Numbered from the stretch's first letter, positions 22,533 to 33,173 are shown. The stretch is 64,000 nucleotides of DNA from Macrococcus lamae (GCF_004359545.1 NZ_SCWB01000011.1:21240-85239); one strand, 5' to 3'. Numbers and translations are program-made. Notes: generated by a model from the letters alone, not told the origin.

Positions 22533-22823
22533 ATGAGAACATACGAAATTATGTACGTTGTACGCCCGAACATTGAAGAAGATGCGAAGAAAGCGTTAGT
22601 AGAACGTTTCAACGAAATCTTAACTTCAAACGGAGCAGAAATCATCGAAGCAAAAGACTGGGGTAAACGTCGTTTAGCTTACGATATCAATGACTTCAAA
22701 GAAGGCTTCTACCAAATCGTACGCGTTAACTCAACAGACCAGGCAACGAACGAATTCGATCGTTTAGCTAAGATCAATGACGATATCATTCGTCATATTA
22801 TCGTTCGCGAAGAAGAAAAATAA
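22533..22823 (+). CDS. rpsF: 30S ribosomal protein S6
   Basis: Ninety-six-residue S6 ([25 protein letters not shown]), preceded by AAGGAGGTG. First gene of the rpsF-ssb-rpsR operon; S6 binds 16S rRNA as a heterodimer with S18, encoded two genes down. Confidence 0.98.
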   Translation: MRTYEIMYVVRPNIEEDAKKALVERFNEILTSNGAEIIEAKDWGKRRLAYDINDFKEGFYQIVRVNSTDQATNEFDRLAKINDDIIRHIIVREEEK

Positions 22824-22843
22824 TAACAGGTGGGGGCGATTGC

Positions 22844-23377
22844 ATGCTTAACCGAGTTGTATTAGTAGGTCGTTTAACAAAGGATCCAGAATACAGAGTC
22901 ACACCATCAGGCGTCTCAGTAGCCACATTTACGTTAGCAGTTAATCGTACATTTTCAAATGCGCAAGGAGAACGCCAGGCAGATTTCTTGAACTGTGTTG
23001 TCTTCCGTAAGCAGGCAGAGAATGTTAATAACTTCTTAAGTAAAGGTAGCTTAGCCGGTGTAGATGGCAGATTGCAATCTCGCAGTTATGATAATCAAGA
23101 AGGTCGTAAAGTGTACGTGACTGAAGTCGTCTGTGACTCAGTACAGTTCCTTGAACCAAAAGGTGCTAACCAGAACCGTCAGAACAATAGTGATGACTAT
23201 TCAGGCTATGACTCAGGATTCGGTGGACAGACACAAGGTCAGAATTATCAATCTAACAACACTAACAACCAAAATCAATCCAATCAGAATAATAATGCAT
23301 CAGCTGCGCCATCAAACAATCCTTTTGCTAATGCAACAGGACCGATTGATATCAGTGATGATGATTTACCGTTCTAA
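22844..23377 (+). CDS. ssb: Single-stranded DNA-binding protein
   Basis: Essential SSB, 177 aa. The OB fold starts [18 protein letters not shown] and covers about residues 1-105. A Gln/Asn-rich flexible linker follows, and the acidic tip ends DISDDDLPF, the docking tail for replication and repair partners. The context between rpsF and rpsR identifies it as the chromosomal housekeeping copy. Confidence 0.98.
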   Translation: MLNRVVLVGRLTKDPEYRVTPSGVSVATFTLAVNRTFSNAQGERQADFLNCVVFRKQAENVNNFLSKGSLAGVDGRLQSRSYDNQEGRKVYVTEVVCDSVQFLEPKGANQNRQNNSDDYSGYDSGFGGQTQGQNYQSNNTNNQNQSNQNNNASAAPSNNPFANATGPIDISDDDLPF

Positions 23378-23404
23378 GATATTATTGTAAGGGAGGCAAC
23401 AATC

Positions 23405-23647
23405 ATGGCAGGTGGACCAAGAAGAGGCGGTCGTCGTCGTAAAAAAGTTTGTTATTTCACAGCAAACGGTATTACACATATCGACTATAAAGATTCAGAA
23501 ATGCTTAAAAAATTCATCTCTGAGCGTGGTAAAATTTTACCACGTCGTGTCACAGGAACTTCAGCTAAATACCAACGTATGTTAACTGTAGCAATCAAAC
23601 GTGCACGTCATATGGCTTTATTACCATATGTAAAAGAAGAGCAATAA
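23405..23647 (+). CDS. rpsR: 30S ribosomal protein S18
   Basis: Eighty-residue S18 ([18 protein letters not shown], ending PYVKEEQ). The last codons of rpsR are a known attachment site for some SaPI islands in S. aureus; here the end of the gene is intact and no island follows. Confidence 0.98.
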   Translation: MAGGPRRGGRRRKKVCYFTANGITHIDYKDSEMLKKFISERGKILPRRVTGTSAKYQRMLTVAIKRARHMALLPYVKEEQ

Positions 23648-23652
23648 GATAT

Positions 23653-23688
23653 AAGACCTTGCTGACTTTTGTCGGCAAGGTCTTTTTA
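23653..23688 (+). terminator. Terminator after rpsR (probably bidirectional)
   Basis: A ten-pair stem AAGACCTTGC / GCAAGGTCTT (23653-23662 with 23675-23684) is followed by T residues. The convergent GNAT gene ends at 23686. Confidence 0.85.
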
Positions 23689-24270
23689 CATTGTGCTGAT
23701 ATAATCCTGCAGCTTAGTCAGAGAAATGCCATTTGCCTCGTGATATTTGGCCGTATAGATCTGAGTGATTGCCAGGAATCTTTGCCTGCTGTCTTTAATC
23801 GTCTTTACAAAAAGGTTCATTGGTACTGGCTGGTCATCACGGAGACCAGGCTGCATATAGTAAATAGGGTATTTGTGATAATCGAACTTTTTATAGAACG
23901 GTTCTAGCGGACTATTACGATTCTCATCCTGTTCACATTCAAGCATAATAGACTCAAGATCCGTGTCGATGCTGGACATCCGTTCTTCAGCATAATTCAT
24001 AAGCTTAGCAGCAATGTTACGTCCTCTATAATCAGGATGGACGACTAAATAGATGATAAATCCGATGTGATACTGTTTCTCCAGATGGAATGTAATAAAT
24101 CCTACAAGTTTATCAGCAATAACCATACCAACAAAATGATACCGTTCATCTGACAGACTCATACTGTTAAGAAATACTTGTTCTGGTTCTCTAATATTAA
24201 TAGGGAACGTTTCTCCGTATAATGCCATTGCTTCATCGAAGAAAGTCGATTTTGTAATATTAACAAACAT
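23686..24270 (-). CDS. GNAT-family N-acetyltransferase
   Basis: Acetyl-CoA-dependent transferase, 194 aa, substrate unknown. The acetyl-CoA binding segment is LVVHPDYRGRNIAAKLM, preceded by the beta strands VGMVIADKLVGFITF and HIGFIIY. It stands alone on the minus strand, convergent with the rpsR operon. A minus-strand TATAAT lies a short distance upstream of its start. Confidence 0.85.
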   Translation of the reverse strand: MFVNITKSTFFDEAMALYGETFPINIREPEQVFLNSMSLSDERYHFVGMVIADKLVGFITFHLEKQYHIGFIIYLVVHPDYRGRNIAAKLMNYAEERMSSIDTDLESIMLECEQDENRNSPLEPFYKKFDYHKYPIYYMQPGLRDDQPVPMNLFVKTIKDSRQRFLAITQIYTAKYHEANGISLTKLQDYISTM

Positions 24271-24467
24271 TTTGATTCCCTCTCTATCGATATGATTCTT
24301 ATTATATCATCAATAAATCTTCGTCTAAAAAATTAATACATAATATAACAAAAAAGTTGATTATTGATTTAACATTAAATATAATTTAAATAGTTGTGTA
24401 ATATTATACATTAACTATCATTATACAACCACATACGCATTTCTAATTAAATCTAACGGAGGATGAG

Positions 24468-24986
24468 ATGGACGACAGAATGTTAAGGATGATTCTGTTT
24501 CAAAATTGTCAGCTGCTTGAAAAACTTGATCCTAATAAGGCTGAACTTTATCAGCAGCAAAGCAGGATTTTAAAAGAAGGTATTATTTATGAGTATGGAA
24601 TGATATTCGAAGAATTGCCGAAGGATGACGAATGTATTCCGCACGAGATAAGCGAAGAGGTAATAGAAATCATTTCTATGTTTTCGCATATTGGAAATTC
24701 TATCAAAGCGCAGCAGTTAATTTTACCGTTTTCTCATGTATTTCTTGGTTTTAATCGTAATGATGATAATGAATGGCACCATGCCCGTTATACTGAACAT
24801 TATTTATCTGCCATTATTGATTCAGATGAAAGATTGGATTTAACTTTGTATTACTCGATGAAGAATAAGCCGAGTTGTCTTTATCATTATCGCCATATGT
24901 TAAAGGTCTATTCTCCCTATAAGGAAAAAACTTATCTATCCTTAAATGAGTTATATAATATTTTAAATCATTATATTTTAAAATAA
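24468..24986 (+). CDS. YfbU family protein
   Basis: A 172-aa protein matching the YfbU family known from E. coli. Shared landmarks are LDPNKAELYQQQ near the N-terminus, the EVIEIISMFSHI helix, VFLGFNRNDDNE, the RY.EHYLSAII helix, YHYRHMLKVY and the LSLNELYNIL end. The family has no firmly assigned biochemical function. The ribosome site is GGAGG. It is a lone gene in AT-rich intergenic DNA with no obvious partner. Confidence 0.82.
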   Translation: MDDRMLRMILFQNCQLLEKLDPNKAELYQQQSRILKEGIIYEYGMIFEELPKDDECIPHEISEEVIEIISMFSHIGNSIKAQQLILPFSHVFLGFNRNDDNEWHHARYTEHYLSAIIDSDERLDLTLYYSMKNKPSCLYHYRHMLKVYSPYKEKTYLSLNELYNILNHYILK

Positions 24987-25016
24987 AAAGGAGCTAGGAT
25001 TAATAATCCTGCTCCT
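24985..25016 (-). terminator. Terminator after the ZIP transporter gene
   Basis: Stem AGGAGC-AGGATT with one bulged base, followed on the minus strand by TTTTTATTTT. It overlaps the last codons' end of the minus-strand gene. Confidence 0.75.
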
Positions 25017-25758
25017 AACCTAAATGATCTAATAATACAGACGTCAATACGCCGAATGCAGTCACTAGACCGACTACTGCACCGCCATCTTCATACGCTT
25101 CTGGCATCATTGTCGCACCGATCATTGTTATAATGCCACCTGCTGCAAAGCTTGAAATAAATGCGAGTATTTTCGGATCAGCATGGTCCAGGAAGACATA
25201 ACCACCTAATGCACTTAACCCTGCAATAACTGTTACCGCAATAAACAACATCAGTACTTTCTTTTTTGAATTTCCACTTTTAAGCATTCCTGTCGTACTA
25301 GATAAACCTTCAGGTATATTGCTAATAAAAATAGCGAGTAGTAACAGAAGACTTACTCCTTTACCACCGATTAAACTTGCTCCCAGCATAATTGATTCAG
25401 GGATTGCATCCATAACGGTTCCAATGAAAATACCAATTCCTGATTCATCGTTATTACTTTCTTTCTTATTCGGAATTTCAGACCTTTTACGATGTTTGCC
25501 GCCTTTACGGGAGATAATAGCTTCCAGCACTGTGAATGTGACAGCACCTGTAAGGAAACCAATGATCGTATTCATAATCTCACCTTTAGCAAGTGATTCC
25601 TGAAGGAGCTCAAAGGTTGCTGCACCAATCAATACACCAACACCGAATGCCATAATAAATCCTAATAATTTTTTAGGTATATGAACGACGAGACTGATAA
25701 GAGAACCTAATAAAACAGCACCGCCACTAACTAAACCCCAAACTAAAGCCATACCCAT
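25015..25758 (-). CDS. ZIP-family metal transporter
   Basis: Integral membrane protein of the ZIP (Zn/Fe permease) family, about 247 aa and eight predicted membrane segments. The conserved helix IFISNIPEGLSSTTGM carries the metal-site Asn/Pro/Glu; ALIGAATFELLQE and AAGGIITMIGATMMPEA are also typical. A charged loop with KHRKRSE lies in the middle. The ATG at 25758 has GGAGGG eight bases upstream; upstream in-frame TTG codons are less likely. The metal transported cannot be told. Confidence 0.88.
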   Translation of the reverse strand: MGMALVWGLVSGGAVLLGSLISLVVHIPKKLLGFIMAFGVGVLIGAATFELLQESLAKGEIMNTIIGFLTGAVTFTVLEAIISRKGGKHRKRSEIPNKKESNNDESGIGIFIGTVMDAIPESIMLGASLIGGKGVSLLLLLAIFISNIPEGLSSTTGMLKSGNSKKKVLMLFIAVTVIAGLSALGGYVFLDHADPKILAFISSFAAGGIITMIGATMMPEAYEDGGAVVGLVTAFGVLTSVLLDHLG

Positions 25759-25776
25759 CAATTTTCCCTCCAAAAA

Positions 25777-25801
25777 AACCTCGAAGGAACCCTTCGAGGT
25801 T
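25777..25801 (-). terminator. Terminator after the YflT/DUF2382 gene
   Basis: An 11-bp perfect stem (AACCTCGAAGG / CCTTCGAGGTT) is followed by TTTTTTT on the minus strand. Confidence 0.9.
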
Positions 25802-25821
25802 AGGTAGATTTAATGATTGAA

Positions 25822-27000
25822 TTAACGACGGTCTAAGTCGTTATCGAAGCGGTCACCGTCTAAACGGTCGTTACCTAAACGATCATTGTCTACATGACGG
25901 TTGTTAGTGTCGTCAATGTTAACTTCTTCTTTACGTACTGTTTCAGATACGTGTGCTGTATCTTGAACACGGTTTTTCTTGATTACTAATTCTTCAGCGA
26001 CAACGTTTTCTTTTTCAACGTTGATACGTTCTTCTGTTAATGGGACACGAATTGTATCGTTATCTAAACGGTCAAAATCCATATCTCCTTCTACTTTTTC
26101 GTCTACACGGCGACGTTCAATTGTAACTTCGTCACGGCTGACTGGTACATCAAATTCTTGACGTTCTTCTACAACATCTTTATCAATACGTACTTCACCA
26201 GTTTGAACTTGGTCTTTTCCTACCCGGATACGTTCTTCATGTAAGCGGATTTTTTCGTCATCTGATAAATCAGTACGGTTTTTAATATCTTCGTCGAACT
26301 CATAGTTACGGCGGTCGTTATTTACTCCATCACGGCCTCCTACTAAATTGTTGTCTAAACGGTCGTTATCTACTCTGTCAAAATCGTTAGTGTTGTTAAA
26401 TTCGTTTCTCATGTCTACTCGTTCCTCTCTATTATTAAGATTACTTTCTCGGTGGTGCGATGAATACTGTGCATCAGTGTCTGATTCGTAACTTGATCGA
26501 CCACTTAAACCAGTGGTACCATCATCAGGATGATCGTAGCTTTTTTCATTCAGCGTACGTCCAGTATTGCCTGTACTCAATGTTTCTTGACTCACATATC
26601 CACCTGCTACACCATTCGTTGAATTACGATGGCTGGCAGTTGAAGTGCTGTCATAAGCGTTGTTTGTGCTGGAAGTGTTATAAGTCGCATCATTATCTAC
26701 ATAAAGTAAGATATTGCCGCTTTCAACTTCTCTCACATACTGACTTTGTTCTGCATCTGATAAGTTTAACTTTTCAAATACACGATGCTGCGGGTCTTCA
26801 CCTGTAAATAAGGAAGCCACTTTGTCACCAAATGAACCATCAGCGTTCTTGAATTGGACATCTGTATAATCCAATGCTGAACCTTCAAGCTTATTCTTCG
26901 AAATTACATGCATGTCGCGTTCTGCAACACCTTGTGATTTCAGGTTGTCAATTCTACTTAAAAGTGCTTGTTCGCTTGAAAACGATTCAATGTTCCTCAT
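25822..27000 (-). CDS. General stress protein, YflT domain plus DUF2382
   Basis: A 392-aa soluble, highly charged protein. Residues 1 to about 100 are a heat-induced stress protein YflT domain (MRNIESFSSEQALLSRI, ending ESGNILLYVD). Ser/Asn/Asp-rich linkers follow. About residues 245-365 are DUF2382 (YsnF/AvaK-like), with two EERI-type repeats (LHEERIRVGKDQVQTGEV and LTEERINVEKENVVAEEL). The protein ends in short DNDRL/GDRF-type repeats. Both domains are common in stress-induced proteins of Gram-positive bacteria. The upstream SigB-type promoter agrees with stress induction. Molecular function is unknown. Confidence 0.85.
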   Translation of the reverse strand: MRNIESFSSEQALLSRIDNLKSQGVAERDMHVISKNKLEGSALDYTDVQFKNADGSFGDKVASLFTGEDPQHRVFEKLNLSDAEQSQYVREVESGNILLYVDNDATYNTSSTNNAYDSTSTASHRNSTNGVAGGYVSQETLSTGNTGRTLNEKSYDHPDDGTTGLSGRSSYESDTDAQYSSHHRESNLNNREERVDMRNEFNNTNDFDRVDNDRLDNNLVGGRDGVNNDRRNYEFDEDIKNRTDLSDDEKIRLHEERIRVGKDQVQTGEVRIDKDVVEERQEFDVPVSRDEVTIERRRVDEKVEGDMDFDRLDNDTIRVPLTEERINVEKENVVAEELVIKKNRVQDTAHVSETVRKEEVNIDDTNNRHVDNDRLGNDRLDGDRFDNDLDRR

Positions 27001-27082
27001 TTCAACGTTTACCTCCCAATTACTTTTAATGTGATTGTGATGCTCTAAGATGTCGTTGTAATTTTCTTGTGATAGTAAAGAA

Positions 27083-27108
27083 ATACCCCTACATTTTAAA
27101 AACTAAAC
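27083..27108 (-). promoter_or_regulatory. SigB-type promoter of the YflT/DUF2382 gene
   Basis: On the minus strand GTTTAG (27103-27108), a 14-bp spacer and GGGTAT (27083-27088) match the SigB consensus GTTTWW-N12-15-GGGWAW. It lies 83 bp upstream of the start codon. Confidence 0.82.
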
Positions 27109-27202
27109 ACTAAAAACAAAATAATTTGAAATTGTATAAATAAAAAAATATGTTTTTTACTATCAAATAATTTATAAGCCCTTATCTAATGCGGATTCCT
27201 TA

Positions 27203-27231
27203 TTGATATCCATCACTAACTTTGTTATCAT
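27203..27231 (+). promoter_or_regulatory. Promoter of xpt-pbuX
   Basis: TTGATA (27203-27208), a 17-bp spacer and TATCAT (27226-27231) stand about 25 bp ahead of the riboswitch aptamer. Confidence 0.7.
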
Positions 27232-27256
27232 CATAAGGGTAAAAATAAATTAAAAA

Positions 27257-27427
27257 TACTCATATAATATAAAGGATATGGCTTTAAAGTTTCTACCACG
27301 TCGCCGTAAATGACGTGACTATGAGTAATAAAAGATCAGCCCCTGTGCATTCTTATCATTGGAATAGGATGTATTTGGCTTTCTTTTCTTACTCACCTTT
27401 ATTCTTTAATATGGTGAGTTTTTTTGT
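27257..27427 (+). promoter_or_regulatory. Guanine (purine) riboswitch with transcription terminator
   Basis: Aptamer at 27257-27327: P1 is TACTCATA paired with TATGAGTA. The conserved joining and loop elements GATATGG, AGTTTCTACC, CCGTAAA and GACTATG are all present. The C in GACTATG is the position that selects guanine over adenine. The terminator is ACTCACC (27391-27397) with GGTGAGT (27413-27419) and a T run. The 3' strand of P1 (ATGAGTAA) can pair instead with TTACTCAC at 27389-27396 to form the antiterminator. Guanine binding should therefore end transcription before xpt. Confidence 0.95.
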
Positions 27428-27441
27428 TGAGGAGGATTCAA

Positions 27442-28023
27442 TTGGAATTGCTGCAGCAGAAAGTAAAAGAAGACGGTGTAGTTATTGACGGCTCAATCTT
27501 AAAGGTGGATGCATTTTTGAATCATCAGATTGATGCGCGTTTAATGAAAGAAGTCGGCCTGGAGTTCTACAATCACTTCAAGGAAAAAGAAATTACGAAA
27601 GTATTGACGATTGAAGCTTCAGGTATTGCACCGGCTATTATGGCGGCACTTGCATTCGATGTACCATGCCTGTTTGCCAAGAAAGCAGTGCCATCGACAT
27701 TGACTGAAGCAGTCCATACGACAGACATTCATTCCTATACAAAAAACAAAACAAGTCATGTCGTTATTTCACAGAAGTTTCTCACAAAATCCGATAACGT
27801 TCTGATTATTGATGATTTCCTTGCTAATGGTGAGGCAGCTCTTGGTCTTTATGATTTAGTCACGCAAGCGGGTGCAAATTGCGCAGGTGTCGGTATCGTC
27901 ATCGAGAAGAGCTTCCAGCAAGGTGCCGGAAGATTAAGGGAAGCAGGACTTGATGTCTTGAGTCTCTGCCAGATTGCTTCGCTTCAAGATAACAAAGTGA
28001 CATTAGTAGGAGAAGAATCATGA
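27442..28023 (+). CDS. xpt: Xanthine phosphoribosyltransferase
   Basis: Salvage enzyme converting xanthine and PRPP to XMP, 193 aa. The PRPP loop is VLIIDDFLANGEA, and LTIEASGIAPAIMAALAFDVP is conserved. The start is TTG at 27442 (MELLQQKVKEDG, matching S. aureus), with GAGGAGG eight bases upstream; TTG codons further up lie in the terminator tail. The gene overlaps pbuX by four bases. Regulated by the guanine riboswitch. Confidence 0.96.
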   Translation: MELLQQKVKEDGVVIDGSILKVDAFLNHQIDARLMKEVGLEFYNHFKEKEITKVLTIEASGIAPAIMAALAFDVPCLFAKKAVPSTLTEAVHTTDIHSYTKNKTSHVVISQKFLTKSDNVLIIDDFLANGEAALGLYDLVTQAGANCAGVGIVIEKSFQQGAGRLREAGLDVLSLCQIASLQDNKVTLVGEES

Positions 28024-29288
28024 AAAACTTACTACTCAGTATCCAGCACCTGCTTGCTATGTATGCCGGGGCGATTATAGTTCCTATTATTGTCGGTGGT
28101 GCGCTTCAATTCTCTCCGAAAGAGATCGCTTATTTAGTATCCATTGATATCTTCATGTGCGGAGTAGCGACATTCCTGCAGGTTTATAAAGGCATCGGTA
28201 TTGGATTGCCTGTTGTACTGGGATGTACATTTACGGCAGTGACACCGATGATCATGGTAGGTTCAAAACATGGTATCGATGTATTATATGGTTCGTTATT
28301 TGCCTCAGGTATAATTATCGTTCTAATTGCCCCTTTTTTCTCACATTTAGTTAAAATTTTCCCACCTGTTGTAACAGGCAGTGTCGTGACAATCATTGGA
28401 ATCACTCTCATGCCGGTAGCGATGAATAACCTGGCAGGTGGACAGGGGTCTAAAGATTACGGAGATCCACTCAATATCACTCTCGGATTGATTACTTTAG
28501 TCATTATCCTTCTCATTCATAGACTATCATCAGGTTTTATCAGATCCATTGCAATATTGCTCGGACTTGTTATTGGCACTGTCATTGCTGCATTCTTCGG
28601 TCTGGTTCATACTGATGCGGTAGTACAATCCAACTGGTTTGAATTGCCCCGCCCGTTTCGTTTCAGCGGCTTTAAGTTTGAGCTCGGTTCTATTCTGCTG
28701 TTTGTCATTGTCGGTATTGTCAGCTTGATTGAATCAACCGGTGTGTACTCAGCGCTCAGCGAAATTACGAAGACACCGATCAGCCGTAAGGATATTTCTA
28801 AAGGTTACAGAGCTGAAGGGATAGCTATTATTCTAGGTTCAATTTTCAATGCCTTTCCTTATACCGCTTATTCTCAGAATGTCGGACTCGTTTCATTATC
28901 AGGTGTTAAATCGAACAAAGTGATGTACGGTATGGTGGGCTTGCTGCTCATCTGCGGTTCTATTCCGAAACTCGGGGCTCTAGCAACCATTATTCCGTCT
29001 GCTGTCCTCGGTGGAGCAATGATTGCCATGTTCGGCATGGTAATGGCATATGGCGTTAAGATGCTCGGGGCCATCGATTTTACCAAGCAGGATAATCTGC
29101 TGATTATAGCGGTGTCTGTCGGTATCGGTCTTGGCATCACGACGGTGCCTGGAGCATTTGCTAAGTTCGGCGAAGATTTTGCATGGCTGACTCAGAACGG
29201 CATTGTTCTTGGAACATTTACAGCGATTATTCTGAATTTATTATTTAATGGTTTAAATAATGAACAAACTACAGATTATATGAAATAA
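28020..29288 (+). CDS. pbuX: Xanthine permease (NCS2 family)
   Basis: Nucleobase:cation symporter of the NCS2 family, 422 aa with 12-14 membrane segments. Hallmarks include QHLLAMYAGAIIVP, the LIESTGVYSAL helix with its substrate-contacting Glu, and FPYTAYSQNVGLVSLSGV. Overlaps xpt by ATGA, so import and salvage of xanthine are coupled. Confidence 0.95.
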   Translation: MKNLLLSIQHLLAMYAGAIIVPIIVGGALQFSPKEIAYLVSIDIFMCGVATFLQVYKGIGIGLPVVLGCTFTAVTPMIMVGSKHGIDVLYGSLFASGIIIVLIAPFFSHLVKIFPPVVTGSVVTIIGITLMPVAMNNLAGGQGSKDYGDPLNITLGLITLVIILLIHRLSSGFIRSIAILLGLVIGTVIAAFFGLVHTDAVVQSNWFELPRPFRFSGFKFELGSILLFVIVGIVSLIESTGVYSALSEITKTPISRKDISKGYRAEGIAIILGSIFNAFPYTAYSQNVGLVSLSGVKSNKVMYGMVGLLLICGSIPKLGALATIIPSAVLGGAMIAMFGMVMAYGVKMLGAIDFTKQDNLLIIAVSVGIGLGITTVPGAFAKFGEDFAWLTQNGIVLGTFTAIILNLLFNGLNNEQTTDYMK

Positions 29289-29324
29289 TGAGTGAATAGA
29301 AAAAACGTTTGATTTTAAGAATAA

Positions 29325-30812
<1,488 letters not shown>

Positions 30813-30828
30813 CTAAGGAGATAAACAA

Positions 30829-32370
30829 ATGGAAATGGCATTTGAACAGGAGTTAATCCTGGTACTCGATTTCGGCAGCCAGTACAACCAGCTAATCACG
30901 AGACGTATTCGTGAAATGGGTGTCTACAGTGAGCTACACGACCACGAAATCTCAATCGAAGACATCAAGAAGATGAATCCAAAAGGAATCATTCTGTCAG
31001 GTGGACCGAACTCAGTGTACGAAGAAGGTTCATTCACAGTAGACCCTGAAATCTTCAACTTAGGTGTGCCCGTACTCGGTATCTGCTACGGCATGCAGCT
31101 GATGACAAAATTACTCGGCGGCTCTGTAGAACGTGCGAACGAACGTGAATACGGTAAAGCGATTATTACAGCAGAAACACATTCACTCTTCCATATGCTG
31201 CCTGAAGAACAGACCGTATGGATGAGCCATAGCGATAAAGTCATCAATATCCCGGAAGGTTTCCGTATGATCGCGAACTCACCAAGCTGTAAATATGCAG
31301 CGGTTGAGAACGCAGAACGTCAGTTATATGGCGTACAGTTCCATCCGGAAGTCCGTCACTCTGAATACGGGAACGATCTTCTTCGTAACTTCATCCGTAA
31401 AATCTGTCACTGTACAGGTGAATGGACGATGGAGAACTTCATCGATATCGAAGTGGAGAAAATCCGTGAGCAGGTCGGCGACAAGAAAGTATTATGTGCC
31501 ATGAGTGGCGGAGTTGATTCATCAGTCGTAGCGGTTCTTCTGCACAAAGCAATCGGTGATCAGCTGACATGTATCTTCGTGGATCATGGGTTACTGCGTA
31601 AAGGCGAAGGCGACATGGTCATGAAACACTTTGCGGAAGGCTTCAATATCAATATCATCCGTGTCGACGCGAAAGACCGCTTCATGACTAAACTTGCCGG
31701 CGTATCAGACCCGGAGAAAAAACGTAAAATTATTGGTAACGAATTCATCTATGTCTTCGATGATGAAGCGTCAAAATTACAAGGTGTCGAATTCCTGGCA
31801 CAAGGGACGTTATACACAGATATCATCGAATCAGGTACAAAAACTGCACAGACCATTAAATCACACCATAACGTCGGTGGATTACCGGAAGACATGCAGT
31901 TCAAACTGATTGAACCGATCAACACGCTCTTCAAAGATGAAGTACGTGCGCTCGGAATCGAACTCGGCATTCCAGAACACCTCGTATGGCGACAGCCATT
32001 CCCAGGCCCAGGTCTTGGCATCAGAGTACTCGGCGAAATCACAGAAGAGAAGCTGGAAATCGTGCGTGAATCAGATGCAATACTCAGAGAAGTCATTGCG
32101 CAGGAAGGCTTAGAACGCGACATCTGGCAATACTTCACCGTCCTCCCAGACATCCGTTCAGTTGGCGTTATGGGCGACTACAGAACATACGATTATACAG
32201 TCGGTGTCCGTGCCGTCACAAGTATCGATGGCATGACCAGTGACTTCGCACGAATCGACTGGGAAGTGCTGCAGAAAGTCTCAAGCCGAATCGTCAACGA
32301 AGTGAATCACGTTAACCGCGTAGTGTATGATATTACGAGTAAGCCACCTAGTACGATAGAGTGGGAATAG
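30829..32370 (+). CDS. guaA: GMP synthase (glutamine-hydrolysing)
   Basis: Converts XMP to GMP with glutamine, 513 aa. The class I amidotransferase domain has GICYGMQLM (catalytic Cys) and QFHPEV. The ATP pyrophosphatase motif is SGGVDSSV, and the dimerisation domain ends KPPSTIEWE. The last codons and stop (GAG TGG GAA TAG) form the core of the attachment site used by the adjacent island, whose integration leaves guaA intact. Confidence 0.97.
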   Translation: MEMAFEQELILVLDFGSQYNQLITRRIREMGVYSELHDHEISIEDIKKMNPKGIILSGGPNSVYEEGSFTVDPEIFNLGVPVLGICYGMQLMTKLLGGSVERANEREYGKAIITAETHSLFHMLPEEQTVWMSHSDKVINIPEGFRMIANSPSCKYAAVENAERQLYGVQFHPEVRHSEYGNDLLRNFIRKICHCTGEWTMENFIDIEVEKIREQVGDKKVLCAMSGGVDSSVVAVLLHKAIGDQLTCIFVDHGLLRKGEGDMVMKHFAEGFNINIIRVDAKDRFMTKLAGVSDPEKKRKIIGNEFIYVFDDEASKLQGVEFLAQGTLYTDIIESGTKTAQTIKSHHNVGGLPEDMQFKLIEPINTLFKDEVRALGIELGIPEHLVWRQPFPGPGLGIRVLGEITEEKLEIVRESDAILREVIAQEGLERDIWQYFTVLPDIRSVGVMGDYRTYDYTVGVRAVTSIDGMTSDFARIDWEVLQKVSSRIVNEVNHVNRVVYDITSKPPSTIEWE

Positions 32371-32372
32371 AA
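32359..32372. repeat. attL: left attachment core of the guaA island
   Basis: GAGTGGGAATAGAA, the last three codons and stop of guaA plus two bases. It is repeated in the same orientation at 43463-43476. Confidence 0.88.
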
Positions 32373-32385
32373 TAATGAATTTAAT

Positions 32386-32420
32386 AGACCTTACAGCCAC
32401 GGCGGTTGTAAGGTCTTTTT
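32386..32420 (+). terminator. Terminator after guaA carried on the island side
   Basis: Stem AGACCTTACAGCC / GGTTGTAAGGTCT with one G-U, then TTTTT. It lies inside the island, just past attL. Confidence 0.85.
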
Positions 32421-32436
32421 GTGTGTTAGGCTATTA

Positions 32437-32469
32437 AAAAAGTAGCCAAAAAGTAGCGTAGTGTGAGAA
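32437..32469. repeat. Left-end integrase arm-type repeats
   Basis: AAAAGTAGC occurs twice (32438-32446 and 32449-32457), followed by TGTGAGAA at 32462-32469. The same motifs recur near the right end at 43337-43437. Paired repeats near both ends are expected arm sites for the integrase or excisionase. Confidence 0.6.
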
Positions 32470-32490
32470 AGTCTAACTATTTTATAGCAT

Positions 32491-33171
32491 TTATTCTTGA
32501 TATTGATTCATTATCTCAAGTTCAATTGCATCTGATTCCTTTTTCAGTTCATGTATATATTCCAGCTGATAATATAGTCCGTTCAGCTCATCGGCTACCA
32601 GGGAAAAAATCTCTTTTAAATTAGTGAGTGAGATGGTAACATTTTCATAAGTTTCAGCGTAGAAATATGTTTTTTCACTTTTGTTCATTGGATACCTTGA
32701 AAAATCCATGTGAGGACTTATCTTAAAAATTTGGTACTCATTTAATTGGCTGATATAGGAATTTGTTTGTTTAAATCTTTTTAAATCTTTTTCAATTTTA
32801 TATAAATTTGTATGATTTAATAACTTCACAACAATACTCATTAATTCACTAATATTGTGTGAGCTAAATGGATTATTTTTAATATTACTAATGTGATCAT
32901 TATCAGATTCGAGTAAATAAAAGTATGCAATTATTGATTTTAAACGCAACTCTATATAATGATTTAATGAAAATAATATTGGAAATATGAGGCTATCTGC
33001 CTTTTTATCAGAATTATCATTAATGCACTCATTTACTAGAATATTGGTGGATTCATAATATGCTTCACTCATGGTATCAAATAAACTTGGTCTATCCTTG
33101 AAAGTAAATCTCCAATTTAAAAAAGCGTGTTTATTGATACCATCATGATTATTAAAAATGTCTATCTTCAT
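32491..33171 (-). CDS. HEPN-like helical protein of unknown function (island cargo)
   Basis: A 226-aa, mostly helical soluble protein. The middle, LNHYIELRLKSIIAY followed about 30 residues later by SSHNISELMSIVVKLL, follows the usual HEPN pattern of an E-L-x-L-K helix and a later H-N/D-x-x-x-L helix. The catalytic R-x4-6-H motif of HEPN RNases is not visible, so it may be non-nucleolytic or only distantly related. The ribosome site GGGGAG overlaps the integrase stop, with two bases between genes, so it is co-transcribed with int. It is more AT-rich than the core genes. Position behind the integrase is a usual place for island cargo such as phage interference genes. Confidence 0.6.
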   Translation of the reverse strand: MKIDIFNNHDGINKHAFLNWRFTFKDRPSLFDTMSEAYYESTNILVNECINDNSDKKADSLIFPILFSLNHYIELRLKSIIAYFYLLESDNDHISNIKNNPFSSHNISELMSIVVKLLNHTNLYKIEKDLKRFKQTNSYISQLNEYQIFKISPHMDFSRYPMNKSEKTYFYAETYENVTISLTNLKEIFSLVADELNGLYYQLEYIHELKKESDAIELEIMNQYQE

Positions 33172-33173
33172 AA

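Noticed and set aside
23630..23650. rpsR 3' end as an occupied SaPI attachment site
   Set aside because: The end of rpsR resembles a known S. aureus SaPI core, but no integrase or repeat follows; the terminator comes directly after.
26340..26400. Repeated DNDRL-type coding units as a CRISPR or DNA repeat array
   Set aside because: The repeats are in frame, irregular and short; they are low-complexity protein sequence. No CRISPR array is seen anywhere in the window.
31749..32153. Antisense open frame of 134 codons in guaA
   Set aside because: Shadow of the guaA codon pattern; no ribosome site and Ser/Pro-rich nonsense composition.
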